Of a stretch of 35,960 nucleotides of DNA, positions 1 through 6,158 are shown one piece after another. How positions within the stretch are numbered: position 1 is the first letter of the stretch; each line of letters starts with the position of its first letter. The translations under genes and the position numbers were made by a program. Source of the DNA: Candidatus Paceibacter sp. (GTDB lineage: Bacteria; Patescibacteriota; Minisyncoccia; UBA6257; 02-FULL-45-10c); the NCBI GenBank assembly GCA_020724845.1, contig DYGE01000002.1:1-35960 (forward strand), written 5' to 3'. The notes beneath the pieces are model-generated. The model ran no database searches and had not been told where the DNA came from. It saw only the letters and a program-made list of their open reading frames with translations.

Positions 1-329
1 TCCTCTGCCTTCCGAATCTTCTCCATCATCCTTTCCTGGCCGGTTTGGCGGATCAGGCCTCTTTTGCCGGGAGTGGGAAGAAGTTTCTGTCTGGGAGTGC
101 GGAAGGTGAGCGTCAGCGGAGCGTTCCAACCAAAGTCTTCAATTCTTCCTATGACGGACACCATAAGGCCGATTGGGCCAATCAAGGCAATTACTCTCGT
201 AAAATTCTCATCTTCAGCATCATAGTGTATGTGTCTTTGCCGCCAAAGCCTTAAGAAGTTATCCTTCATCAGGCCGTATCCTAACAAGCCAGAGCCAATC
301 CACCCAAGAATCGCCAGAGCTTCAACCAT
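1..329 (-). CDS. Hypothetical membrane protein, 3' end cut by window edge
   Basis: Reading the minus strand from an ATG at 329 gives 109 codons open to the window edge, so the C-terminus is missing. The start is well supported: a strong Shine-Dalgarno AAGGAGG lies a few bases upstream. The N-terminus (MVEALAILGWIGSGLLGYGL) is a likely first membrane segment, and a second hydrophobic stretch (VIALIGPIGLMVSVIG) follows around residues 50-65. The tail is basic and hydrophilic (RTPRQKLLPTPGKRGLIRQ). I do not recognise the family. It is divergently transcribed from the M23 peptidase gene, and their promoters overlap at the -35 boxes. Confidence 0.6.
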   Translation of the reverse strand, partial: MVEALAILGWIGSGLLGYGLMKDNFLRLWRQRHIHYDAEDENFTRVIALIGPIGLMVSVIGRIEDFGWNAPLTLTFRTPRQKLLPTPGKRGLIRQTGQERMMEKIRKAE

Positions 330-363
330 ATTTCCTCCTTTCAAGGTCCTTTTGACTGCCTAT

Positions 364-392
364 ATATTATCAGAAAAAATTTGATTTGACAA
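364..392 (-). promoter_or_regulatory. Sigma-70 promoter for the partial minus-strand gene
   Basis: Minus-strand TTGTCA (392-387), 17-nt spacer, TAATAT (369-364). Its -35 overlaps the -35 of the plus-strand promoter at 386. Confidence 0.5.
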
Positions 393-415
393 GTAGGCAA
401 ATTTTGGCATACAAT
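386..415 (+). promoter_or_regulatory. Sigma-70 promoter for the M23 peptidase gene
   Basis: Consensus -35 TTGACA (386-391), 18-nt spacer, -10 TACAAT (410-415), giving a leader of about 28 nt before the ATG at 450. Confidence 0.6.
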
Positions 416-449
416 ATTTTTTAGACGCGCTACTAACAATAGTCAAACA

Positions 450-1172
450 ATGAAAAATCTTTCGGAAGCGCTCAAGGGCAATAAACATCTTTTTTCTGAT
501 GTGGTGCCGGAATCGTTTCTGGCCAAGCCGCATAAACATGCCGGCTTTTCGGAAGAGCTGATCAGATTTTTTCAGGCCCATCCGGATCTGGAATTTTCTC
601 CGGAAGACATGGTGGATCCTCACAAATGCGCCCGGTTGGTGGAAGGGGTTCATAGAGAAATGGGGTTGGCTTGGAGTTATGGCGGTTATTTGGAGGATCG
701 GTCAGTCATCTTGCAGGGCTCTTATCTTAGTGAATTGGAAAATTGGATGCATCTTGGCATAGACATCAACCTTCCTATCGGAACCGCTGTTCTAGCGGCT
801 GTTGATGGGGTTGTTTACAAAGTTGATTCCGATTATCCCGAAGAGGGCGGTTGGGGAACTTATGTAATTCTCAAACATTCCATGGATGGCGTGATATTTT
901 ACAGCATTTACGGCCATCTTCATAAGAAGGCTTTAGTGAAACCGGGGGATGATGTTATTGGAGGGCAGGTAATCGGCTCGGTCGGCGACCAAAGCGAAAA
1001 CGGGTTTTGGTTTCCGCATCTTCACTTTCAGCTGATTTCGGAACTGGAGATGAAGTCCAAAGAAAATCCTTTCACGCTGGATGGTTACGGCTCCAAGAAG
1101 GACTTGGCGTATTTGAAAGAAAATTATCCCGATCCATTGATTGTGTTGCCAATGGCGAGAGCGGCTGAATAG
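450..1172 (+). CDS. M23 family (LytM-type) metallopeptidase, no signal peptide
   Basis: The C-terminal half is an M23 peptidase core: H101-x3-D105 in HLGID, then GHLH around 156-158 and HLH at 190-192, the zinc and catalytic motifs of LytM/lysostaphin-type endopeptidases, which cut peptide cross-bridges of peptidoglycan. Residues 1-85 are hydrophilic with no signal peptide or membrane anchor, which is odd for a wall hydrolase. Either export uses another route, the protein acts on released fragments inside the cell, or the real substrate is different. It has its own promoter at 386-415 and its own terminator overlapping the stop codon, so it is probably monocistronic. The family call is firm; the role is inferred. 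Confidence 0.85.
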   Translation: MKNLSEALKGNKHLFSDVVPESFLAKPHKHAGFSEELIRFFQAHPDLEFSPEDMVDPHKCARLVEGVHREMGLAWSYGGYLEDRSVILQGSYLSELENWMHLGIDINLPIGTAVLAAVDGVVYKVDSDYPEEGGWGTYVILKHSMDGVIFYSIYGHLHKKALVKPGDDVIGGQVIGSVGDQSENGFWFPHLHFQLISELEMKSKENPFTLDGYGSKKDLAYLKENYPDPLIVLPMARAAE

Positions 1173-1186
1173 CCGCCTTTTCTTTT
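1160..1186 (+). terminator. Intrinsic terminator overlapping the M23 stop codon
   Basis: GCGGCT (1161-1166), loop GAAT, AGCCGC (1171-1176), then CTTTTCTTTT. The TAG stop (1170-1172) lies in the loop and stem. Confidence 0.65.
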
Positions 1187-1192
1187 AGCTAA

Positions 1193-1219
1193 TAAAAAAC
1201 GCCACCTGGCGAGGTGGCG
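1193..1219 (-). terminator. Intrinsic terminator of the minus-strand hypothetical gene
   Basis: CGCCACC (1200-1206) pairs with GGTGGCG (1213-1219); read on the minus strand the hairpin is followed by TTTTTTATT. Confidence 0.7.
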
Positions 1220-1226
1220 GCATTAG

Positions 1227-1763
1227 TTAGACAAGCTTCAGGCGCTTGGCGTCTTCTGTGGCAGCCGCTTCGCTTCTTTGCAATCTTTCTTGCTTTTCTT
1301 TTAGCTTCTGGCGCCCAACTTCTTGCTGTTTTTCTTTCTCGCGCCTCCCTTCCAAGACCAAGCGGAGCTTCTCCTGATTTTTCATCAGATTTTTTAAGGA
1401 CTTCTGCCAGCTTTTGGATTCGCTGAAGCTCTTAACTTCGAGCTTCTTTATATCCCACCACTGAACTTCCAATACTAAGTCTGCTTCTGTGGCTTTTCCG
1501 CGTCTTGGATGATACCAAACCTTTATATCTTCTCCACCGAACATACTGTAGGAGCCATAGTGATACAGAGAAAATCCTTTCAGATTATTCAGCTTTCTTG
1601 TGGTTTCGGTGTACCAATCGTGAACTTCGCGATCTATAACCCTGCCGCTTCTCTCTAGGGTGCTAACGACGAATCTGATGACCTCCTCCAGAAACTCCTG
1701 CCGTTCAGCTATTCTTTTAGCTAGATTCTTTGCGCTAACCATTGCGTCTCTCATACCGACCAC
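1227..1763 (-). CDS. Hypothetical protein with charged C-terminal coiled coil
   Basis: 178 codons from a GTG at 1763; an ATG three codons in (1754) is an equally good start. I do not recognise the family. There is no signal peptide or membrane segment. The middle contains an aromatic stretch (YHYGSYSMFGGEDIKVWYHP) followed by an EADLVLEVQWWD segment, which could be a small folded domain. The last 70 residues are dominated by Lys, Glu, Gln and Arg and probably form a helix or coiled coil. It has its own promoter (1798-1826) and terminator (1193-1219), supporting a real single-gene unit. Confidence 0.6.
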   Translation of the reverse strand: MVGMRDAMVSAKNLAKRIAERQEFLEEVIRFVVSTLERSGRVIDREVHDWYTETTRKLNNLKGFSLYHYGSYSMFGGEDIKVWYHPRRGKATEADLVLEVQWWDIKKLEVKSFSESKSWQKSLKNLMKNQEKLRLVLEGRREKEKQQEVGRQKLKEKQERLQRSEAAATEDAKRLKLV

Positions 1764-1797
1764 CCCATTTTTAGGAGAACTTTTATTTCTGCCTGTA

Positions 1798-1826
1798 TGT
1801 TACCAGAAAGCGGAATTTTTGACAAT
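1798..1826 (-). promoter_or_regulatory. Promoter of the minus-strand hypothetical gene
   Basis: Minus-strand TTGTCA (1826-1821), 17-nt spacer ending in TGG (extended -10), then TAAACA (1803-1798). Confidence 0.45.
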
Positions 1827-1870
1827 AAAAACTATATTAGCTTTTTACTGTCGGCGGCTGGTCTGGATTT

Positions 1871-1886
1871 TGTTACAATAAAAACA
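1871..1886 (+). promoter_or_regulatory. Extended -10 promoter giving a leaderless transcript
   Basis: TG-T-TACAAT (1871-1879) followed by only 6 nt before the ATG at 1886. A start site 7 nt after the -10 would fall on the start codon. There is no recognisable -35 and no Shine-Dalgarno site. Confidence 0.55.
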
Positions 1887-2071
1887 TGGATGAGAACGAT
1901 AAAAAGTTTGAAGCTATCTACAAAGAGTTAAAAGAAATAAGGAAGGAGCTGGACGAGAAAGAAGATAAAGTCTCCAGAAAAAGCAGATACATTAGTTGGC
2001 TGGTTATCGCCATCATTGTGATTACTTTCTACGCCTCTTATTATTTTTATATAAATAGCATATTCAATTAA
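1886..2071 (+). CDS. Small coiled-coil, single-pass membrane protein
   Basis: 61 residues. The first 30 are highly charged with heptad-like Lys/Glu spacing (KELKEIRKELDEKEDK), then one membrane helix (SWLVIAIIVITFYASYYFY) ends the protein, so it is tail-anchored with the coiled coil in the cytoplasm. The family is unknown. The extended -10 placed 6 nt before its ATG supports translation. One base separates its stop from the next start, so the two membrane proteins are almost certainly cotranscribed and translationally coupled. Confidence 0.6.
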   Translation: MDENDKKFEAIYKELKEIRKELDEKEDKVSRKSRYISWLVIAIIVITFYASYYFYINSIFN

Positions 2072-2072
2072 G

Positions 2073-2663
2073 ATGATTTGGAAATTTACGAGTATGAGCC
2101 TGGGGATTGCCGGGTTTGCTATGGCGGCTTATGGGCTAGTTGCTGCTATCGTGCAGGGAAGTGTCGTTTGGTATAGCTATTTCGTGATTGGCGGCTCATT
2201 GTTTTTGGGCCTGATAAATTATTTACTGGGACGAGAGTCTCTTTTTTCTTATTTGAGAAATAACAAGATTCGAGTTCTGAAAACTTATATTTTATACGTA
2301 CTGGGCGCTATCGTTATAGAGTTTATTGGACGATTTCTTCTAAATCTTTGGTATTATCCGGCTTTTAGCGTGACAGAAGAATTGATTCATGTATTTCTGA
2401 TCGGTTATCCATTTGCCTTTTTCTTTTTATTTGAGAGCTTTGTATTAGCCAGACATTTTATAATGAGCTTTTGGCCCGCGTTCACGTTCGTTGCCATTAT
2501 TAGCGCTTTTGCCCACGAAGTTCCGAACTTGTATGCTTTTGAGTGGGTATATACAGTTCCCTATGTTACTCTTGCCATCTTTCAAATCAACATAGTCATT
2601 TTGATCGGGTGGTTTGTTCTGGTAGCAGTTCCGATTTTCGTTGATAAATACTTGGAAGACTAG
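2073..2663 (+). CDS. Hypothetical multi-pass membrane protein
   Basis: 196 residues with about six hydrophobic segments (near residues 5-25, 30-50, 65-90, 105-125, 130-150 and 165-190). The ATG follows the stop of the small coiled-coil membrane protein after one base, so the pair forms an operon. I see no catalytic motif strong enough to name a family. A Glu-rich loop (SVTEELIH) and a His/Glu segment (AFAHEVPNLYAFEWVY) sit between helices and could be functional. Membrane location is clear; function is unknown. Confidence 0.65.
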   Translation: MIWKFTSMSLGIAGFAMAAYGLVAAIVQGSVVWYSYFVIGGSLFLGLINYLLGRESLFSYLRNNKIRVLKTYILYVLGAIVIEFIGRFLLNLWYYPAFSVTEELIHVFLIGYPFAFFFLFESFVLARHFIMSFWPAFTFVAIISAFAHEVPNLYAFEWVYTVPYVTLAIFQINIVILIGWFVLVAVPIFVDKYLED

Positions 2664-2674
2664 TCATTTCAGTT

Positions 2675-2688
2675 TATTATAGTAAGTA
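2675..2688 (+). promoter_or_regulatory. -10 box giving a leaderless transcript
   Basis: TATTAT (2675-2680), then 7 nt to the ATG at 2688. Confidence 0.4.
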
Positions 2689-2888
2689 TGAAAAACATCA
2701 TGGAACAGCCGAAGGGGGCGGATAATAAAAAAGAGGCCTTGGAGCGGGAATTTCAGGAAAACCGCAGGAAGATGGAAGAGCTGGAGGTCGAATTGGAAAA
2801 ACTAGAAGCGCGCAACCGCGAAATATATCCGGAAATAACTGGGGCGCCGGTTTTTGAACGGTCCAGCCCGGAAGAAGAAATATCCTAG
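2688..2888 (+). CDS. Small coiled-coil hypothetical protein
   Basis: 66 residues, nearly all hydrophilic. Residues 10-47 form a probable coiled coil rich in Glu, Lys and Arg (ENRRKMEELEVELEKLEA). There is no membrane segment. A second in-frame ATG lies four codons in. Its stop is 6 nt before the next ATG, so it is probably cotranslated with the downstream membrane protein, perhaps as a cytoplasmic partner. A -10 box (TATTAT) 7 nt upstream supports the first ATG. The family is not recognised. Confidence 0.5.
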   Translation: MKNIMEQPKGADNKKEALEREFQENRRKMEELEVELEKLEARNREIYPEITGAPVFERSSPEEEIS

Positions 2889-2894
2889 ACTTCC

Positions 2895-3548
2895 ATGAGC
2901 TGGAGGGATACAATCTTTTTTTCCATAATCTTATTTCTTGCCGGCCTTTTGGTTTTCAACGCAGGGAATGAGGGCGGCCTTTTATTTAATCTCGGTTTAA
3001 TAATGGCAGTTTTTTTTCCTTTGCCAATTATAGCTAAATTGGCGGCTATTTTGGCCAATCAAATTAAGTCCGCTAGGATTAAAAATTTTTTTAACAAAGA
3101 AATATCTATCCCAAACTTTTACAGGGGCTACCGCCTTCCATTGGTGGACGTCGTCGTAATCCTGTTTTTGATTATAGCGACCTATTCCATCCTCAACCGC
3201 TCTGATTTTGCCGGTCCGCCGGCTGGCCGGTCTACGGCCGGCGAGTTAAGCCCTATCATTATTAAGCCTGGCGGCATTGCCGAAGTTGCTGTTTCGACGC
3301 CGGCTTTTCCCGGTAGGCAATATTACGAGATTTATTTTTACACAGACGGAGTGAGCGTAGAATTTCAGGCCTTGCCTGGTTATGAGGACATAAATATTAA
3401 AGTTGACGAGGGGAGGCCGGGGGTTGCTCCAATTGAATTGTCTGAGAATGAAGATTTCCTATATGATCAGGAATCTGGCTTAGTCACATTGGACGAAGTC
3501 TGGCCTAATGGCGCTACGGTATATTTTCGGGGCGCCGCCAGCGAATAA
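2895..3548 (+). CDS. Hypothetical membrane protein with C-terminal extracytoplasmic domain
   Basis: 217 residues. Three hydrophobic segments near residues 5-22, 28-52 and 84-97 are followed by an extracytoplasmic region of about 115 residues with alternating beta-strand character and many Gly/Pro turns, suggesting a small beta-sandwich. The charged stretch between helices 2 and 3 (KSARIKNFFNKE) is likely cytoplasmic. It follows the coiled-coil gene by 6 nt and precedes rseP by about 85 nt. No family recognised. Confidence 0.6.
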   Translation: MSWRDTIFFSIILFLAGLLVFNAGNEGGLLFNLGLIMAVFFPLPIIAKLAAILANQIKSARIKNFFNKEISIPNFYRGYRLPLVDVVVILFLIIATYSILNRSDFAGPPAGRSTAGELSPIIIKPGGIAEVAVSTPAFPGRQYYEIYFYTDGVSVEFQALPGYEDINIKVDEGRPGVAPIELSENEDFLYDQESGLVTLDEVWPNGATVYFRGAASE

Positions 3549-3633
3549 GGGGCGAGATTCTCCTAATTTGACCGGATAAATTTTTTACTTTAGGATAAGC
3601 GTATCTTTGATAATTTAACTTTGGGAGCGGCCA

Positions 3634-4674
3634 GTGATGGTTGTGCTGGAGGTTCTTTTTATTTTCGGCTTCATTATTGCTTTCCACGAATTCGGCCACT
3701 TTATCGTAGCTCGGATGCTTGGCATGAAGGTTGATTATTTTTCTATCGGCTTTGGGCCGGTAATTTTCGGATTTAAATATCGGGGCACGGAGTTTCTTTT
3801 ATCAGCCATACCTGCCGGCGGCTATGTCAAGCCGGCCGGACCGAATTTCAGAGAGGATCTGAAAGCCGACGACCCCGACAATGGGAATTACCTTGTTTCC
3901 CGGCCTCCCTGGCAAAAGTTTCTGGTGTATGTCGCCGGGCCCTTGTTTAATCTTCTGCTGGCGATAGTTCTGGTAGCCGGCATGACTTACTGTTTCGGCA
4001 TACCGACCGAGCCTACCACGACGATTGAATCGGTGGCCGTTGGTTCTCCGGCTGAAAAAGCGGGCCTGAAAGGCGGCGACCGGATTATAGCGGTTGAAGG
4101 AAGGGGGACAGACTCTTGGGAAAAGGTAGTTTCTTCAATCCAAGAAAGCTCCGGTGAAACTTTGCGGGTAGAGATTGAGAGGCGGGGCGAGCCATTGATG
4201 GCCATCGTTAATCCGACGGTCGTCAGCAACAAAAGGATGATCGGGATAATGCCGGTTTTTAAGACGGAGGATGTCGGACTTTTTGATTCGGTTCTCGCGG
4301 GCGTCCGCGGAACTTGGGCTATGTCAAAAATGCAACTTTCCGGCCTTGTCGGATTGATTACCGGAAAGTTTTCTCCAAAAGACATGAGCGGCCCGATAGG
4401 CATAATGCAGGCGACTGGCAAAGCGGCCGAAAGCGGCTGGAAAGAGCTTATTTCGTTTGTGATAATGATTAATGTCTGCCTTGGAGTTCTTAATCTTTTG
4501 CCGGTACCGGTTCTGGATGGCGGATGGATAATGCTTGCGGGTATTGAAATGCTTTTGGGCCGGCCCTTGAGCAAGAATGTTCAGGCCTGGCTCTTGGGGA
4601 TTGGCACGATTCTTATGCTGTCGCTGATGTTTTTCGCAAGCTATATTGATATTTTGCGATTGATGGGTAAATAA
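3634..4674 (+). CDS. rseP: RIP metalloprotease RseP (site-2 protease, M50)
   Basis: Intramembrane zinc protease that cuts substrate transmembrane helices, classically anti-sigma factors and remnant signal peptides. Seen here: zinc motif HEFGH at residues 18-22 in the first membrane helix, the PAGGYVK loop, one PDZ domain around residues 125-200 (AEKAGLKGGDRI), and the second metal-ligand motif in NLLPVPVLDGG near residue 285. The length of 346 matches single-PDZ bacterial members. A GTG at 3634 and an ATG at 3637 are both possible starts behind GGGAG. No uppS/cdsA/dxr neighbours, unlike many bacteria. A terminator follows directly. Confidence 0.92.
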   Translation: MMVVLEVLFIFGFIIAFHEFGHFIVARMLGMKVDYFSIGFGPVIFGFKYRGTEFLLSAIPAGGYVKPAGPNFREDLKADDPDNGNYLVSRPPWQKFLVYVAGPLFNLLLAIVLVAGMTYCFGIPTEPTTTIESVAVGSPAEKAGLKGGDRIIAVEGRGTDSWEKVVSSIQESSGETLRVEIERRGEPLMAIVNPTVVSNKRMIGIMPVFKTEDVGLFDSVLAGVRGTWAMSKMQLSGLVGLITGKFSPKDMSGPIGIMQATGKAAESGWKELISFVIMINVCLGVLNLLPVPVLDGGWIMLAGIEMLLGRPLSKNVQAWLLGIGTILMLSLMFFASYIDILRLMGK

Positions 4675-4687
4675 GTGGATAGAAACT

Positions 4688-4713
4688 GCCCCCGCGTTGC
4701 GCCGGGGCTTTTT
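4688..4713 (+). terminator. Intrinsic terminator after rseP
   Basis: GCCCC (4688-4692) pairs with GGGGC (4704-4708) around a GC-rich inner stem, followed by TTTTTGTTTATTTTTT. Confidence 0.7.
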
Positions 4714-4715
4714 GT

Positions 4716-5105
4716 TTATTTTTTGAAAAAAGTTTTTAACTTCCCCCAGAATGATTTTTCCGGCTTGAATCCCAGCGGCCCGGCTTGCGCGCTTTCTCTG
4801 GTAAATTGGCCGGCAATTTTCATAATTCTTTCCATTTCTTTTTCCACCAACTCTCCTTGGTATTCGCCTCCGTGAGCGGCTGTTCCTTCGTAGCTTGGCT
4901 TTTTGGCGTCTAAATGCAGGCTGATGCGGGTCTGGCTCAAATCTTCCTCCAAATAAACGTGAAAGCGCGGATAAAATCTCCCTGGATCTAAGCTGCGAGC
5001 GTAGCTAATTTCAAAGTCTTTGTGAGGATTCCGAATTTCCAAATACCCGCACTTTCTAAGCAGATATTGGTTGGAGATAGTTAGTTTTGGAATTTTTGCT
5101 TTCAT
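4716..5105 (-). CDS. Conserved-looking hypothetical protein
   Basis: 129 residues from the ATG at 5105. This start is preferred to one 21 nt upstream because a perfect TATAAT lies exactly 6 nt before it, giving a leaderless message. The protein is soluble, with an alpha/beta pattern (FYPRFHVYLEEDLSQTRISL), a His/Asp segment (HLDAKKPSYEGTAAHGGEY), then a helix rich in Glu (GELVEKEMERIMKIAGQF). I recall similar unnamed proteins from Parcubacteria but cannot assign a function. The tail is Lys-rich with FWGKLKTFFKK. It is divergent from the DUF456 gene, with 20 nt between the two start codons. Confidence 0.65.
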   Translation of the reverse strand: MKAKIPKLTISNQYLLRKCGYLEIRNPHKDFEISYARSLDPGRFYPRFHVYLEEDLSQTRISLHLDAKKPSYEGTAAHGGEYQGELVEKEMERIMKIAGQFTRESAQAGPLGFKPEKSFWGKLKTFFKK

Positions 5106-5125
5106 GCTGGTATTATAATCATACA
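5106..5125. promoter_or_regulatory. Shared divergent -10 palindrome for two leaderless genes
   Basis: The sequence ATTATAAT (5112-5119) reads TATAAT on both strands (plus 5114-5119; minus 5117-5112). Each -10 stands 6 nt from its own ATG (5126 plus, 5105 minus). The plus promoter also has an extended TGG-TATTAT. RNA polymerase can hardly occupy both directions at once. Confidence 0.65.
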
Positions 5126-5623
5126 ATGGTTGGAGAAATTTTACTTATCATATTTTCTTTTGCCCTGATTTTATCCGGAGCGGCTGGCGTGCTTATGCCG
5201 TTTTTGCCCGGCGTTCCGCTTGCTTGGCTGGGGATGCTGGCATTCGCCTATGCCACCGATTTTTTATTCATTACCTGGAAAGCGCTTCTTATTTTCCTTG
5301 GCCTGACTTTATTAACGCTAGTCCTGGACGCTATCGCGCCGGTCCTTGGGGCTAAAAAATATAAGGCGACTACTTCTGGCGTTGTCGGATCAATTTTAGG
5401 CCTTTTCATCGGAGTAGCCGCCTTCGGCCCGGTAGGAATTATTTTAGGCCCTTTTCTGGGGACTTTATTCGGTGAAATCTATCACGGAAGAGACTCGGAA
5501 GAAGCTGTGCGATCTGCCAAGGGTACGGTGGTGGGATTTTTAGCCGGCAGCGCCATTAAGTTGGCCTTGGTACTGGTCATGCTTGGTTTTATGATTTCCG
5601 CTGCGTTAACAGTCATTTTTTAA
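5126..5623 (+). CDS. DUF456 family membrane protein
   Basis: 165 residues, four to five membrane segments. The pattern fits DUF456: an N-terminal helix ending in LPGVPLAWLG, a second pair of helices, then small-residue-rich GxxxG helices (GVVGSILGLFIGVAAFGPVG and ILGPFLGTLFGEI) and a charged loop (HGRDSEEAVRSAKG) before the last helix. The function of the family is unknown. The ATG at 5126 is chosen over an upstream start at 5087 because the divergent TATAAT sits 6 nt before it and the upstream extension would overlap the opposite gene. Confidence 0.75.
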   Translation: MVGEILLIIFSFALILSGAAGVLMPFLPGVPLAWLGMLAFAYATDFLFITWKALLIFLGLTLLTLVLDAIAPVLGAKKYKATTSGVVGSILGLFIGVAAFGPVGIILGPFLGTLFGEIYHGRDSEEAVRSAKGTVVGFLAGSAIKLALVLVMLGFMISAALTVIF

Positions 5624-5626
5624 TAG

Positions 5627-5659
5627 CACTCTATTACTAAGACAATAAGAGTGTTTTTT
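5627..5659 (+). terminator. Intrinsic terminator after DUF456 gene
   Basis: CACTCTATT pairs imperfectly with AATAAGAGTG, followed by TTTTTT (5654-5659). It resembles a CIRCE half-site sequence, but the spacing is wrong. Confidence 0.5.
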
Positions 5660-5663
5660 GGGT

Positions 5664-5669
5664 TATAAT
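5664..5669 (+). promoter_or_regulatory. -10 box of the DoxX-like gene
   Basis: TATAAT with the next 23 nt forming a short leader that contains AGGA 8 nt before the ATG. The leader shares an 18-nt element with the clpB leader. Confidence 0.45.
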
Positions 5670-5692
5670 AATAGGAGAACAGGATACGAACA

Positions 5693-6061
5693 ATGCGCAA
5701 CTATCAAAAACTTGGACTGTGGTCGTTAAGATTAGGGCTGGCTCTGACTTATTTATATTCCGGACCGAGCTTGATATTGTCCCCGGAGAGTTGGCTTGGT
5801 TTTTTGCCTCCGTGGTTTGCGGGTATTTTACCGGTCGCGCCGGAAACTTATTTGCAGATTCAGGGGGCTGTGGAGATTTTGCTTGCATTGAGCTTTTTGA
5901 CCGGATTTGGCATAACTTGGGCGGCCCTGATCTCCGCGGCGGAATTTTTCGGAATTTTGGTTTTTCACGGGATTGACCTGATTTCTTTCCGGGACATAGC
6001 CATCCTCGGAAGCTCTTTAGCGCTTTTCTTTTTCTGCCTTCAGAAATATGAATCCCGTTAG
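5693..6061 (+). CDS. DoxX-like four-helix membrane protein
   Basis: 122 residues with four hydrophobic segments and the DoxX-type pattern: a first helix LRLGLALTYLYSG, a loop with a Trp/Pro motif (LGFLPPWFAG), then a helix with GAVEILLALSFLTG. DoxX-family proteins are small membrane proteins of redox or unknown roles. Start at 5693 with AGGA upstream. The last codons and the stop (Glu-Ser-Arg-TAG) are written by the left arm of an inverted repeat whose right arm gives the start codon of the next gene, so the natural C-terminus may have been replaced. Confidence 0.65.
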   Translation: MRNYQKLGLWSLRLGLALTYLYSGPSLILSPESWLGFLPPWFAGILPVAPETYLQIQGAVEILLALSFLTGFGITWAALISAAEFFGILVFHGIDLISFRDIAILGSSLALFFFCLQKYESR

Positions 6062-6158
6062 AAAATTAGCAAACATGATAGCCATTTATGGAGCGATTTC
6101 TAAAGATTATAAAAAATTTTATATTAATAAGATGTTTAATTTAATTTTCTAACGGGAT
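6052..6158. repeat. Inverted repeat of the TCCCGTTAGA family between two genes
   Basis: Perfect 17-nt arms: 6052-6068 (ATCCCGTTAGAAAATTA) and 6142-6158, its exact reverse complement, with a 73-nt AT-rich spacer. The left arm holds the TAG of the DoxX-like gene; the right arm ends in the ATG of yvcK. Other copies are at 19271, 34249 and, degenerate, at 26618. Confidence 0.85.

Noticed and set aside
45-254. Plus-strand open frame of 69 codons
   Set aside because: It lies opposite the partial minus-strand gene, which has a strong Shine-Dalgarno site and membrane helices; this frame looks non-natural.
5627-5659. Second CIRCE element
   Set aside because: The half-sites AGCACTCT and AGAGTG are there, but the spacing is about twice 9 nt and the left TT is missing; it fits a terminator better.
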